64,000 nt of DNA from Brachynemurus nebulosus. Its lineage: Eukaryota; Arthropoda; Insecta; Neuroptera; Myrmeleontidae. The stretch's first letter is position 1. The number at the start of each line of letters is the position of its first letter. The DNA is taken from positions 50,277,529 to 50,341,528 of the forward strand of contig JAPWDM010000006.1 in NCBI GenBank assembly GCA_035578155.1. The letters run 5' to 3'. The notes under the pieces were generated by a model. That model worked only from the letters and a program-made list of their open reading frames with translations, was not told where the DNA came from and did no database searches. This document shows positions 47,814-60,057 of the stretch, one piece after another. Both the position numbers and the translations under genes were made by a program.

Positions 47814-50143
47814 TAGCGAATTTCGAAAACTCGAAATTCAGCTATTACAGTAGGTCTCATGACGCAATCTGAGTCCGGGACTATGGCAGAAATCTGTTTT
47901 GAGGTCCCTAGAATACGAAAATGATATTCACTAAAATTTATATATATATTTATGTGTTCCCACGATAACTCTCGAACGAAACGTCTAACGCTTATGAAAT
48001 TTTGTGTGCGGACTGGATTCTGAATTGGCTTGGCTAAGTTCGTTAGCCAGACACGTCGGATGCCCAGAAGTAGGTTTTCTGGCCATTTTTTATCATTCGA
48101 TCCTATCATAAGACAGTTCGATTTTTACATCGTTGAAAAGGAAAAAAAAAATTATGAAGAAAATATTCTTATAATTTTCTTTCTATGTTAAGTAGTTTTC
48201 GAGAAAATCGTAATTTTCACTATTGGCTTATTTTGTTCTCTTTGTCATTGTAATAAGTAATTTATATTTCTATCTCAGTTCTTTATGAAGTATAAAAATA
48301 TTTCACTTTTTTATTAAAGAATTTTGTGAGAACAAGTGAAGTATATTCACATACATGTGTTATAACACACATACATGTATAGAGTTTTGTTTCTCATTTA
48401 TTGCATTATAATTAGCATGGTTCTATCTAAATTAAACACTTACAACTAATGTAAATTAAACAGATTTTCTAAGCTAATGTAATGAAGAATTTTTTTTTTT
48501 TTATTGAATTTTTAAGTAAACAAGAAATTGAAGATTATGTTATGATATAATATTATTAAATATATGAAACAAAACAAAATATGTATAATGTACATATGTA
48601 TGCACGGAAAAATATTTTGAATCGATTTTGAAAATTTTTTCACTAATAATTAATTAATAATGTTAAAAAATTAAACCATTTCAAATGGATTTAAGGTATT
48701 TTATGTGAGGTCAAGGTTTTCGGGACCTAAAAAGGCCAGAAATTAATTAACCAATCGATTTTAAAAAATTTTTCACAGTTAGTAAGTTAAAGTATTTGAA
48801 TTAATTAATTAAATGATGTCCGCAAGAAGCTTACGGACTGCCATAAGTTATATGAGATCCTTAGGACCCTTTTCTTACTGTTAGAGTACTAGACTTGTAT
48901 GAGTTTCGCCAGGATTTACTGATCCCATAATTGTAAAAAATAAACTAAACGACCAATTTTAAAAAAATCTTCACTGTTACAGAGCTAAACTATTTTAGAT
49001 AGATTTAGAATACATTATGTAAGGTCCGCCAGGGTCGACAGGACCCAAAAGTGTCAAAAATAAACTAACAGACCGATTTTGAAAATTTTTTCACTGTTAC
49101 AGAGCTAAACTATTTTAGATAAATATCGATTACGTTATGTAAGGTCCGCCTGGGTCCATAGGACCCAAAAGTATCAAAAATAAACTGCCTGATCGATTTT
49201 GAAAATTTTTTCACTGTTACAGAGCTAAACTGTTTTAGATAAATATAGATTCCGTTATGTAAGGTCTGCCAGGGTCCATAGTATCCAGAAGTGTCAAAAA
49301 TAAACTAACTGACCGATTTTGAAAATTTTTTCACTGCTACAGAGCTAAACTATTTTAGATAAATATAAATTACGTTATGTAAGGTCCACCAAGGTCCATA
49401 GAACCCAAAAGTGTCAAAAATAAACTAACTGACCGATTTTGAAAATTTTTTCACTGTTACAGAGCTAAACTATTTTAGATAAATATAGATTACGTTATGT
49501 AAGGTCTGCCAGGGTCCATGGGATCCAAAAGTGTCAAAAATAAACTAACCGACCGATTTTGAAAATTTTTTCACTGTTACAGAGCTAAACTATTTTAGAT
49601 AAATATAGATTACGTTATGTAAGGTCTGCCAGGGTCCATGGGATCCAAAAGTGCCAAAAATAAACTAACCGACCGATTTTGAAAATTTTTTCACTGTTGG
49701 TGAACTAAGCTATTTTAGATAGACATACATTACGTTATTTAGGGTCCGCCAGGGTCCATGGGACCCAAAAGTGGTAAAAATAAACTAACCGACCGATTTT
49801 GAAACTTTTTTCACTCTTACAGAGCTAAACTATTTTAGATAAATATAAATTACGTTATGTAAAGTCTGCCAGGGTCCATCCGATCCAAAAGTGTCAAAAT
49901 TAACTAACCGACCGATTTTGAAAATTTTTTCACTGTTGGGGAGCTAAGCTATTTTAGATACATATAGATTACGTTATGTAAGGTCTGACAGTGTCAGTAG
50001 GACCTAAAAGTGTCAAAAATAAAATAACTGACCGATTTTGAAACTTTTTTACTATTACCGAGGTAAACTATTTTAGATAGGTACAGGTTGTGTTATCTGA
50101 GATCCACAACTGTCCTGCGGCGTAGAATGCTACACAACGGGTT

Positions 50144-50229
<86 letters not shown>

Positions 50230-50571
50230 CATAAAGTCCGCCTAGAATATACGGTCGAGCTGATTTTTTAATGAGGTCCACCGGGATCTTGCAGATCCGA
50301 AAACGCCAGTAATAAGCTATCGAACCGATGCTAAAAAATTTCTCACTGCTAGAGAACTAAATTATTTTAGATGGATACAACTATGCTGCACAAAATTCAT
50401 TCGGGTTCTTGGGTCCCCAAAAATACCAAAACTAATTACCCAGCCGATTTTAAAAATTCTTTTACTCTTAGAAAGCTAAACTATTTTAAATAGGTACAGG
50501 TCTAAGATGAGATCCGCCAATGCCCAAGATTTGGAAATTCGCTATGTTATGCAGATGCTGCGACAGGGGTA
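47814..50571 (+). mobile_element. HINE long copy C (inverted)
   Basis: Reverse complement of copies A and B. Starts TAGCGAATTTCGAAAACTCG and ends GCGACAGGGGTA, with T on both flanks. The first (TA)n is very short here (about 12 bp at 47941), the second is about 80 bp (50148-50227). The 120-bp array has ten units (about 48930-50110). The minus-strand frame 47813-48109 is repeat sequence and not a gene. Confidence 0.68.
48930..50110 (-). repeat. 120-bp minisatellite in HINE copy C
   Basis: Ten units, complement landmark CTATTTTAGATA recurring every 120 bp from about 48990 to 50070 (one unit 119 bp). Same unit order as A and B, read backwards. Confidence 0.88.
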
Positions 50572-51260
50572 TTAAATATTGAACTATACAAAGATAATAT
50601 ACTATAGCTGCTATGAATGAGTTAAACTGAGGCTCTTGTCGAGCCTCATATACTTTTAGATTAATGATAAAAAATGGGTCTAAATGCCTCATATTTTATT
50701 GACAAAGCTGTTAATAAAACATGAAAAAGCTTTACTGAACAGGAGCCGTGAATTCTCTAGCACATGCTTGGTGACTTTTTTTCTATAATATTGTTTGTTT
50801 TTGATTGCTATAATTGTTAAGTAATTACATATGTATAATTAACTCATTTCTTGAAAATTGAAAAATTTTTTATAAAATGATGAATTTCTGTTTATTTTTA
50901 CATATTTCAAAAATTTACTAAAATTTTAAAAAGTATTTACAATTAATGTAAATTTTTATTTAAAAAAAAATTAAAAATACAATCTGATTGACTGACTATT
51001 AACATTAATAGCATTCTCATTTTTGAATTCAATATTTCGAAAAGGAAGCTAAAAAATGCAAAATAGTAAAAGAAATCTCAACTTCACTTTAACAACCCTT
51101 TCTAACGATATCCAATTTTCATCTTCATCTTCCAATTACTAATTTTTTTTGTACTATTTATTAATTAAGATTTATACCTCTAGAATGTACATGCAAAATT
51201 TCTAAAGTTATAAGAGTTTCATCAAGGTCTTTCTTCGGAACACTAACACAAATATTATAC
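50572..51260. other. AT-rich intergenic, nothing recognised
   Basis: About 0.7 kb without supported feature. Confidence 0.4.
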
Positions 51261-51261
51261 A

Positions 51262-51520
51262 TACGCGATGATATATCAGCATCCTTCATAACATAATGAA
51301 TTTCGGTTAAAAGTAATTTTTTATCGAAAATTTATTTACAAGCATAATGGTTTAAAATGGTTGAAATAACATAATGGAAAACTTTTGAATTTTGGCAAAT
51401 TTTGACAAAAAACTTATTTTTTCTAAATTTTGAGCATCGGACGTGTCTGGCTGTAGAATTCCTCCAAGAACTTGGGACTTCAAATATTTTCACCAAATTT
51501 ACACACAGACGCACACACAC
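51262..51520 (-). mobile_element. HINE diverged fragment I
   Basis: TATCAGCATCCTTCATAACA then TAATGAATTTCGG matches the GGGGTA-side end; GAGCATCGGACGTGTCTGGC and CTTGGGACTTCAAATATTTTC match the core. It ends in a short (CA)n-like run instead of (TA)n. Confidence 0.5.
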
Positions 51521-51599
51521 ATACAAAACAAATTCCTATCATAGGCGGGGATTCAAGTCTTACCATGATATTTGTAACCGAGATGCATTAACTTGAGTT

Positions 51600-52240
51600 T
51601 TTAGACAATCAGCACTACACATGTGTAATGACGTTTACATAACATGTTTTGGTTATGTCACAAACTATGTCCAATGCCATCTTCACTACACTCCCGGTAA
51701 CAGATTGTAAACAGCGTAGTTCGGAACCGCAACGACGACACCGTCTGGAATAGGATGAGTCTTCGTGGTTCGAAGGGAGGAGTGGGGTGATATGGCTTGT
51801 ATATTTTATATTATCGGTTGTCGGGAGAAAAAGGTCAATTGGGATTGAGTTTGGAGTGAGGAAAGAACTCAACTTCGACTTATTGTTGTGAATCCTAATT
51901 CAACTTAACGTTGATTATTTACCTTAAGTAACAATGTAATACCACATTGTTACTTAACAGATTTTAGTAAATTATATTCTATTTCGTATTGTTAAAGTGT
52001 TTGGAGTTTTATTTCACTGTTTTACCTGATTTAACCCTGAATTCGAACTATTAACAGGGATACATTATTATTCTAACGGTGGAGGTCGTCGAATAACAAT
52101 GATATTACTTATAACAATGGACTTTCGTTTATATTCAACTATAAGTAACAAGTTTTTAATCATAAATAATCGAACCTACTACCAAATCTAAACCATTCTT
52201 AACAACAACAGCCATACTAAAACCGTTAGACAGTGCCTGC
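51600..52240. other. Mixed-composition region, unknown
   Basis: Segment 51640-51870 is richer in G+C (CCGCAACGACGACACCGTC, GGGAGGAGTGGGGTGATATG) and has an 85-residue minus-strand frame without recognisable domain. An inverted pair AAGTAACAATGT/ACATTGTTACTT lies at about 51926-51955. Possibly an LTR or solo-LTR relic; not provable here. Confidence 0.3.
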
Positions 52241-52275
52241 AATGATTAAATTTACCATTTGGAAATGCGCTAAAA
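52241..52275 (-). repeat. HINE terminal trace
   Basis: TTACCATTTGGAAATGCGCTA resembles the hairpin end of the family with a few changes. Confidence 0.35.
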
Positions 52276-52821
52276 AGGCTGTAAGTTGACTTATGCCCTT
52301 TTTCCGCTCAACTCCTCAATACTAGTATCTCGGAAACCATCCATAAATGTAAGTTTAAATGCAACATAGGCGGAACAAACATTTTACTGTTTTGATAAGT
52401 GTTAAAACTAATGATTAAACATTTAAGTACATGTTTATACATTGTTCTTTGACTATAAATGTACTTAGAAACGCAAAAAATCAAGTACTTTCACTAATGA
52501 TGCATCGTGAGATTGAATAAAATTTACGTTTTTACACTTTAAAATAAATTTTTCATTACTTTTGTATGTACGTTTGTTATTATTTTATGTAATATTTTTT
52601 GAAAATGTTCTCTTATATAAGAGATCATTTAATTACATGTATACCTATACACATGTACATATGTTCATACACGTACACGAGTAGGTCTTTAGGTCGTTTT
52701 ATGACTGATAAAATTGAAAATACAGTAAACCCCCAACTATTATCAATAAAATTTATTGAATCGTAAATTTATAAAATGAGTAACAGATGCACGAGTAATT
52801 ATGTAAATTTCCAATCAATAA

Positions 52822-53019
52822 GTGTTAATTAATTATTTACGTAAAAAACGCCGTGAGCAGCGGAGCCCCATCACGGTAGTCGAATTTTCCCCTTCATCTT
52901 CGGTATTGAATGTCTACAAGCGAAATGTGATTGAAAGTCTACAACCGAATTGTCATTTTGTTGGTTTCAAAACTGGTGATGAGTGTTCGGCTGATCGAGG
53001 CTTTAAAAAAAGGTTTTAA
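52822..53019 (+). other. Open frame of unknown nature
   Basis: A 65-codon frame richer in G+C than its flanks, containing KKRREQRSP, VVEFSPSSSVLNVYKRN and a GFKTGDECSADRGFK tail. No domain recognised, no clear splice sites. Could be an exon fragment or chance. Confidence 0.25.
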
Positions 53020-53469
53020 GTATTTAAGGGCTGTATCTCAGTAAATTTCAATTTTGTGCCGAAAACAGGTAGCAGAAAAAAAGCCAACACAATTCGTACG
53101 AGGACATTCCTGCCAATGTTTATCCGCTAATTGCCTTTATGTTTTAGTTTTAAATATTAAAAAAGGACCTTAAATAGTAAACTGGAAGGCCTTTATAAAG
53201 ATATTTTTTCTTTCCAAAAAAATCCAAAATTTCTATTTTATAAATACTAAAAATTCAAAATTCCTAATTTATAAATAAACAGTGACTTTAATAACATTTT
53301 TAAATTACTTAATATGTATGTATTTCATTTGTCATAAAAGTAAGTTCACTTTTTTTTAAATTTTTTAAAATTACTATTCGCCTACTTGTATTTAGAATAA
53401 ACATAATGCTTTTAAAACACATTTAACAATAGCATTCAATTCCGATGTAAAAATGGGAGAAGTGGGGGG

Positions 53470-54340
53470 AAAAGTGATGCGGACTCCCTACAAGGTACTA
53501 GCTGGATACTAACTGAATATACGTACAAAATTTCAGCCCTCTAGGTTTCCTTATGGAGTCTCTAGACGTGTTAGAAAACAAGCAAAAAAATTAAGGAAAT
53601 ATTGGCGTCAAAATCGTGGGGGTAAGGGTTAAAAGTTGAAACCTCCAAAAAACAGTGTCTGGCTATTAGCTTAACCTGTACACCAAATTTCAGCCCTCTA
53701 GGTTTATTTGGGGAGATTTTGACCCGAACGAAACTGTTAAAAAACAAGAAAAATCATGTTCTTTTGGGTATAAAAATGGTGGGGGTAGGGGTTAAAAGTC
53801 GAGACCCCCAAAAGGCACCCCCTTGATACTAACTCAATCCGAATACAAAATTTCAGCCCTCTAGGTTTATTCGGGTGACCTGTGCGAGTGGTACAAACTT
53901 CGAAAACGTCGAAAATGCATGAAATTGTAGCTTAAAAATGAGGTGGGTGGAGGTAAAATATTAAAACCTCCAAAAAGCACAACCTAGGTACGAACTTTAT
54001 CAACACACCAAATTTCAACCCTCTACGTTAATTCTGAGGGGCTGGGGGCCTGTTAGATCCAGCGAAAATCGTTTTTCCCCCCTCTACTCCCACCATATCA
54101 TTCTAGGAAGCTGAATTTTGGATATGTTTTAGATAATTGACCGAAACATTATTTAAAACCGGTTTGGAAAAGTTTTATTGCTTTTCCGCCCCCCACCACC
54201 CCCTTAAAGGTCGGGTCCGAAAAAAAATTTGCCCAAAATTTGACCCCACTTTGATAGTATTGTTGTGCATCGGAATAAGCCCCACTTACCAAATTTCATC
54301 TCTTAACTTCCATAGGGGGGCCCTATACATATTAAAAGGT
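53470..54340 (+). repeat. Diverged minisatellite of about 160 bp
   Basis: AAATTTCAGCCCTCTAGGTT recurs near 53528, 53681 and 53850, with AAATTTCAACCCTCTACGTT near 54010 and AAATTTCATCTCTTAACTTC near 54291. Between them are GGTGGGGGTAGGGGTTAAAA-type and ACCTCCAAAA stretches. Four to five units with strong divergence and unusual G/C-skewed runs. Non-coding. Confidence 0.75.
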
Positions 54341-55213
54341 TGCGGGAAAATATATATATATATATATATATATCAGACATCTTTTTTTTTTACATAATCG
54401 TATTCTACGGGTCCGAAAACGGATAGCGCCCCTGGTCTCGCCTCTCGCAGCTCTTATCGTATAGACTGTATAAGTCTAATTTTTCGGAGAAAATTCGACT
54501 AATAATATTAAAAAATAATGTGGCCTAATGGAGAAGCATGAATATACAATTTTATTAATATGTAATTTAAAGATGCGTTGCTGTTTAATAAATTACCGAA
54601 ATTTTTTTTAGTAATTTTGAAGAAAAATTTAACCAATTGTTCGATTTTATGTCTTAAAAATAGAAATTAAAAAACCTTAGTGGTCCGACAAAAGGGAATA
54701 AGTCGTTATTTTTGTAAAATCGAATTCAAATATTTTTCATTCGCTGCAAGCCAAAACTATAGCCATTTATGTCAAGAGATCAGGTATTCGGGACGCTTTA
54801 CTGTTATAAGTGAATGAAAAATATGTATATTAAAAAATGGAAAAGTCGTGAAAATCGTAATTATTATGATATTTTATTAAAAATTGTAATAAAAAGTGAC
54901 GTTTAACAGTAAGGTTGCAAACCTTGTTCAAATGAAAATTTTTATTATTTTCCAAGAACTAGCAAATAGACATTATATAAGTACTAGCTCTGAAAAAGCT
55001 AAGCACAGGTATAAGCTACAAAGAATACTTACTCATTTAAAAGAAAAAAAAAATATTATGCAAACAGTGTACCAATAAATTTGATATACATTTGTTCATC
55101 ATGAGCGCTATAGTTGAACTCCATAGTGCCACCAGGTTATTAAAGTTCCAAGCATCATTTGTTCAAGTTCATAACAAATAACACTCTTCTGACTGTATTT
55201 GAATATTGTAATT
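54341..55213. other. AT-rich intergenic
   Basis: A short (TA)n at 54350-54373, then featureless sequence. A 60-residue frame (54896-55078) is not recognised. Confidence 0.35.
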
Positions 55214-56121
55214 TCTAAACTGTCAATTCGCAATTTTGAAGAAACTTCGTATACGTGTAGTACCAGCAAAAATAACGGACCTGTATTTTTTTCAACAGTA
55301 TCTGGAAAATATTTTAAAAAAAGGCTGTTTTTGTTTCACCCTTTCCATTCCACCTCTTATATATAAAATGGTACCATTATTAACAAATTCTGAAAAAAAA
55401 ATGTACATAAAAATGTACACTAATTTTTGAACGACAAAACATAACAACGATACAATCTTCAATTGCCCAAAAAAACTACATTTGTCTCAAAAGTGTTCAA
55501 AATTCTTAGAATAATGTTAAATTACACAGTATCATCTGTAAATTTATAAAAGTAGTACTTACCTAGATATTGAAACTTTATTAAAAGTTATTCATGTATT
55601 TTGGTCAATTATTAATTACAAGACAATTCACTTATTGGAAACTTTATGAAAAATTATTATTTTGCTGATTGTGAGCAAAATTTAGGATTTACACCTCAAA
55701 TTAACCGTCCAGTTTTTGTATTTTAGACTTCAATTATAACTTTGAATAAAAGCAGGTAACTAGTATTTTTCATGTAGTTTTCATATACGCTATTCAAATT
55801 TTAATATACCAAAACATGTCCACCCTATTTCAAAATTTACTCCCAATATTACCTAAACATTCCCTCCAGCAGGTTCGACCCTCGCTTTATATATACATAA
55901 GTAGAAAGCTCTCTAAAAGTAAAGTGTTTTGACAATTAAATTTTTTTTATCTACTGTAGTTTTCAAGTAATCAAGCAACACTGAAATTTTACCCAAACTT
56001 TTGAGGGGTGATTTCACCCGCTAAATGACGATGGTGGATGATAACAAAATACGGGTCCATCATTTTTGCTTGTACTACACATATATGAAGTTCCATTAAA
56101 ATTGCGAATTGACAGTTTAGA
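55214..56121. mobile_element. MITE with 80-bp TIRs
   Basis: A 908-bp element. Both ends read TCTAAACTGTCAATTCGCAA, and similarity continues inward for about 80 bp (TGTGTAGTAC, AGCAAAAAT, GGACC.GTATTTT). Non-coding. Target duplication not clear. Similarity to nearby ATTGACAGTTTAC (56302) may be chance. Confidence 0.78.
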
Positions 56122-56202
56122 ATCTTTTCTTATAAGATCAACATTTAAACCAGAAAATCATTTTCTAAAATGGTAATATCTCACAATCCCTCACATAGGT
56201 AA

Positions 56203-57135
56203 GGGAAGGCTCGCTATAGTGGCCCAGGCAGGTAAAGTGGTCACCACTAGTTTGCAAATGAACTAATAGCTGTCATCTCTTGTTATTTAGTTTAAATTAT
56301 AGATTGACAGTTTACATAGTGTCACGGTGCATATCAACTCGTTAGGTGTTACTTAGAAAATTTTAATTAAAAAAAGTGTTTCTTGTGCCCTCTGATCTAA
56401 GGTAAGTACTTACAAATATTGTATTATGAATACTTGGTTTTTGTGAATATTCCCTGTGTTTGTTGTAGTTGTGAAGTAATTAATTTTATAATAAACAATT
56501 ATGAATCATACGTTGGGGCGGAACTTATTTCAGTTTTCCTATTTTACTTAGTTTCGGGTAATGTGGCCCACTATGTATAAAGGTAAAGTGGCCCAGTGGA
56601 TCTAGTGGTGGTACCAGAATTGTGGCCGGAATCAATAGCAGAAGATGGATGATTGTGAGTACGGTGTACGATATGCAAAAGATGTGTCTATGAAGTCTGC
56701 TCTAGTTGCAATGAGGAAGATGGCAATTTTACTTGTGAGTTTTGTTTTAAAAATAAATAGTTACCGTCTGAGTACTTTGGATAATTAAAAATTGTTTTTA
56801 TGATTGCTAACTAGTAGCAAATTGTAATATTTTTGATTAAAAGTTGTAATTTCATCTAAAAATTAAAAAGTCAGTTTTAATCTATGTTAACTTTTAATAT
56901 TAATAATACTATGCCACTTTTCCTACCCAAGGTGGGTAATGTGGTCATTTTGTCACTTACGAAATAATTGATAATTTTTGATTACTGTGAATATGTAAAC
57001 CGTATGTATATTATAAAATAAAGACTTTATTAAATTTGCAATTGTATTATATCAAGAAATATCAATTAATTAAAACCGTTTAAAAAATATATCAATTCAA
57101 ACCTGAGGGTGGCCACATTGCCCTACCTTCCCCTA
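56203..57135. mobile_element. TIR element with repeated GTGGCCCA motif
   Basis: The left end AAGGGAAGGCTCGCTATAGT then GGCCC, and the complement of the right end, TAGGGGAAGGTAGGGCAATG then TGGCC, form imperfect inverted repeats. The words GTGGCCCA, GTGGTCACC and AATGTGG recur through the element (about 56220, 56240, 56562, 56588, 56940, 57108). It retains a Cys-rich coding tail (56665-56760). Same design as the element at 20216-21173. Confidence 0.55.
56665..56760 (+). pseudogene. Relic Cys-rich C-terminus of a transposase
   Basis: A short frame ending in TAG encodes CTICKRCVYEVCSSCNEE then TCEFCFKNK. Spacing C-x2-C-x2-C-x4-C-x2-C and a final F-x-C-x2-C fit the end of a PHD-like zinc finger as in transposase tails. 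In-frame stops precede it. It probably marks the last codons of the parent transposon's protein. Confidence 0.45.
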
Positions 57136-58057
57136 CTTACCGTAATTTACAACATTATGTAATACATTCTTGAAATTTTTATGGATCATATGTAATCCGT
57201 TTTTATAATATATATATTACGTAACACTTACTTTATTATTTAATCGGCAAAATTTGTTTCTTTTGAACTTTACAGATAAGTTCGTAGGCGTACAATATTA
57301 TGTAGATATGTTTGAAATAATAATAATAAAAAAATATTGTAATCTACTACAAAATTTATTTTCAATGAATATTTCATTATGAAATTTTGGTGTCATCCAT
57401 CACTTATGTACATCTAGTTATTAACGTTTATTTGCAAAAATTTATGAAGACGTACAAATAACTTTTTTTTAACAATTAGACATGAATAAAAACATTTTAT
57501 GACGTATTATTATTACCTATACGTGTAGATATTTTTATGAATTTGTGTAAAACGTGAATAATAATAATTATAAAAAAAAAATATGTTGCGAAATTGGCTA
57601 AGATACAGCTACTAGTCAACTAGTAAATCTTAATGTTAATACCCTTCACTGTATCTCGATTTTAGACATAATTCCCCAAGTTTTCCTTCCTATAATTTCG
57701 AAAATTCTCTATGTATAATACCAACAAAATTTTCAAATTTTTTAAACTGTTTGCTCAGCTAAGTATTTAATGCTAATTTTTACTACCTATTTAAGAATAT
57801 AAATTTTATGTACGTGTTAGCAGAGATACCATGCAGGTAACGCAAACAATTAATCCATACAATGACGTCATATCAACAATAGCTTTCCCACCTTTTTGTT
57901 CATTTGTCATTGAATTTTGTTGTGAAAATATACCGGCGATTTTAGTTATAATGTTTGAATGAATAGGGTATATCATTTTAATAAAAATTTAATTTAACGC
58001 GACTGGTGCATTAGAGTATTCGAAAGATTTAAGAGTGTTTTTTCAATATGTTATTTT
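57136..58057. other. AT-rich intergenic, nothing recognised
   Basis: No gene or repeat pair seen. Confidence 0.4.
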
Positions 58058-58380
58058 TAGCGAATTTCCGAATGGAAAATTTAACTATTACAGTCCTTTA
58101 AAATTCTCAAGCGAAACATCTCATTTTTACGAAATTTGGCAAAGGCGTTTGAAGTCCCAAAATCTTGGATAAATTATTCAGCAAGGCACATCCGATCCCC
58201 GGAAACTCAAATCAATTTTTACTAAAGTTTTTCGAATTTTTTTCGCACTATGGCGAAGAGCAGAAAAAATTACATAAAATACGTTTTTGAACCTTTATCA
58301 AATGTAATGGTGTTTTCCAAAAAATAATTTTTTTTTAACCAGAAATTCGCAATGTTATGTAGGATACTGCGACTGAGGTA
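58058..58380 (+). mobile_element. HINE short copy H without (TA)n
   Basis: Starts TAGCGAATTTCCGAATGG and ends GAAATTCGCAATGTTATGTA then GGATACTGCGACTGAGGTA. Both ends are present but diverged (GAGGTA instead of GGGGTA). At 323 bp it lacks the microsatellite and minisatellite. Confidence 0.6.
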
Positions 58381-58700
58381 TCTCGTATTTACTACATAAA
58401 ACATCAAAATGTAAACCAGTTCTGAGGTATAGTTTCTGAGATAACATTTTTTAAAATTTCTTTTTGAACTCGCATCTGTCTATAATATTCCCAATAAACA
58501 CCAATCATATAAAAATTCATTAGAATATACAAATACCTTATGCTAACGATTAAATGATAGAAAATTTATTTTCAAAAGTTTTAACCCTTTAGGAACATTT
58601 AAAGAATGAGATCAAACAAATTCTGACGTTCATTATCCCAATAATTTAATTTTAAAAGCTAAGGCATATACATATTATCGAAATTTATGTGATCCATACC
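58381..58700. other. AT-rich spacer
   Basis: Nothing recognised. Confidence 0.4.
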
Positions 58701-59746
58701 ACACAGTGAAAAAATTTGTGTTCTGCGTAAAAAAAAAACTAGTGGTTAAAATTTTTGTGTTAAATAAGTAACCCAATCCTGTGTTAATGTAACATTTAGT
58801 GTTTGTGTTAAATGAAAATATTAACAAAAATTTTGATTTAACAGAATTAAAATGTTAATCTGTTTTAAACAACACACAAATAACACAATGTTTATGTAAA
58901 GTGTGAAAGAGTGTTATAAATACACTTATTTGTGTATTTACAACACCAAAAAACTGGTTTCACTCGCATCTATTGCTTTAGTTATAAGAGCGGGGGTAGT
59001 GGTAACTGATACCATCGGTAGTATCATTGCCATAATCATTGGAGTACATATTGCACATTGTGCGACGTGCGTTCAACAGAAACATATCTATGTATAGAAG
59101 CAGACGGAATATTTCAAAATCAAAAATGTATTCCTAAGGTTAAATTGGTTTTAATTATTTAGATATTAAATATTAGTAAGTTAATTAAAAATATTATAGA
59201 TTGAATTTTTTTCTTTGTTTGCAGAATTTACTTCAATTAATTAAAAAATTATCGAATATTCAGCGTTCCAGAACACATCCAAAGGGCAAAGATCAGGTAA
59301 AGAAGGAAGAGTAGTCGTTCCATTTTGCCATCCACGTTCAGTTTGACAACGATCTTCACAATTTTTGGTCATTGCTTCAACATTATTTTCATCACAGCAC
59401 AACTGTGTAGAAATATTAAATAAAAAAGTTTAAGCACTGAAAAATTATTTTTTACTATTTTCTTTCATTTATATAATAAGTAAATAAAAAAAATATATAC
59501 TAACCTAAAAAAATAATATACCAACACATTTACTGAGTAAACTTTTACATTTTAAATTAGTTAATTTTACACATAATTGTGGTAAATTAACACAAAATGT
59601 ATGTCCTGTTGTGTGTTAAATCATTGACACAAATCTTGTGTAAAGATTTGACACATATGCTTTGTGTTAAAATAACACAAAAAATTGAGTGGACCGTTCT
59701 GGACATGTGAAATGTGTTAATTTTAACACAAATTTTTTCACTGTGT
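58701..59746. mobile_element. TIR element with ACACAGTGAAAAAATTTGTG ends
   Basis: A 1046-bp element. Both ends read ACACAGTGAAAAAATTTGTG; subterminal regions are rich in TTAACAC/GTGTTAA words. The interior has a minus-strand exon-like frame (59241-59402) after a good acceptor. No transposase recognised. Confidence 0.72.
59241..59402 (-). CDS. Exon-like Cys-rich frame inside a TIR element
   Basis: On the minus strand, a strong acceptor (AATATTTCTACACAG, AG at 59403-59404 plus coordinates) is followed by 53 codons and a stop. Reading begins LCCDENNVEAMTKNCEDRC and continues QTERGWQNGTTTLPS to a CPLDVFWNAEY end. Five cysteines, a D/E-rich start and an N-x-T site suggest a secreted or zinc-binding C-terminus. 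It is clearly more complex than the AT-rich surroundings. Either a captured host exon or the last exon of the element's own gene; upstream exons were not found. Family unknown to me. Confidence 0.4.
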   Translation of the reverse strand: MCCDENNVEAMTKNCEDRCQTERGWQNGTTTLPSLPDLCPLDVFWNAEYSIIF

Positions 59747-60057
59747 AATTGTAAGTATAATTCATTTAGTTGAAAATTATTATTTTATTATAATTTTTCT
59801 TTAAATTATAAAATGAGTTTTCAGAACTGAATATAATTTTTTTTATATTTAAGAAAAAAAAAGAAATATATTTTCTTAATCCCTAGCGCACTAGCCACTT
59901 TAACGGTTATCTACCATAAAAACTTTAACAATTTAACCGTAATGATACTTTAGTTTTTATTATTTGGAAAATACCAATTTTAAAAATGTCAACTGTAGCT
60001 ATGTTGTACAATACGTAAAATAGAAATAACGGTGTTGACGTAGGAAAGTTAATTCAG

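Noticed and set aside
51880..52110. Solo LTR of a BEL or gypsy element
   Set aside because: Some LTR-like wording and a possible ACA end, but no second LTR, target duplication or primer site could be shown.
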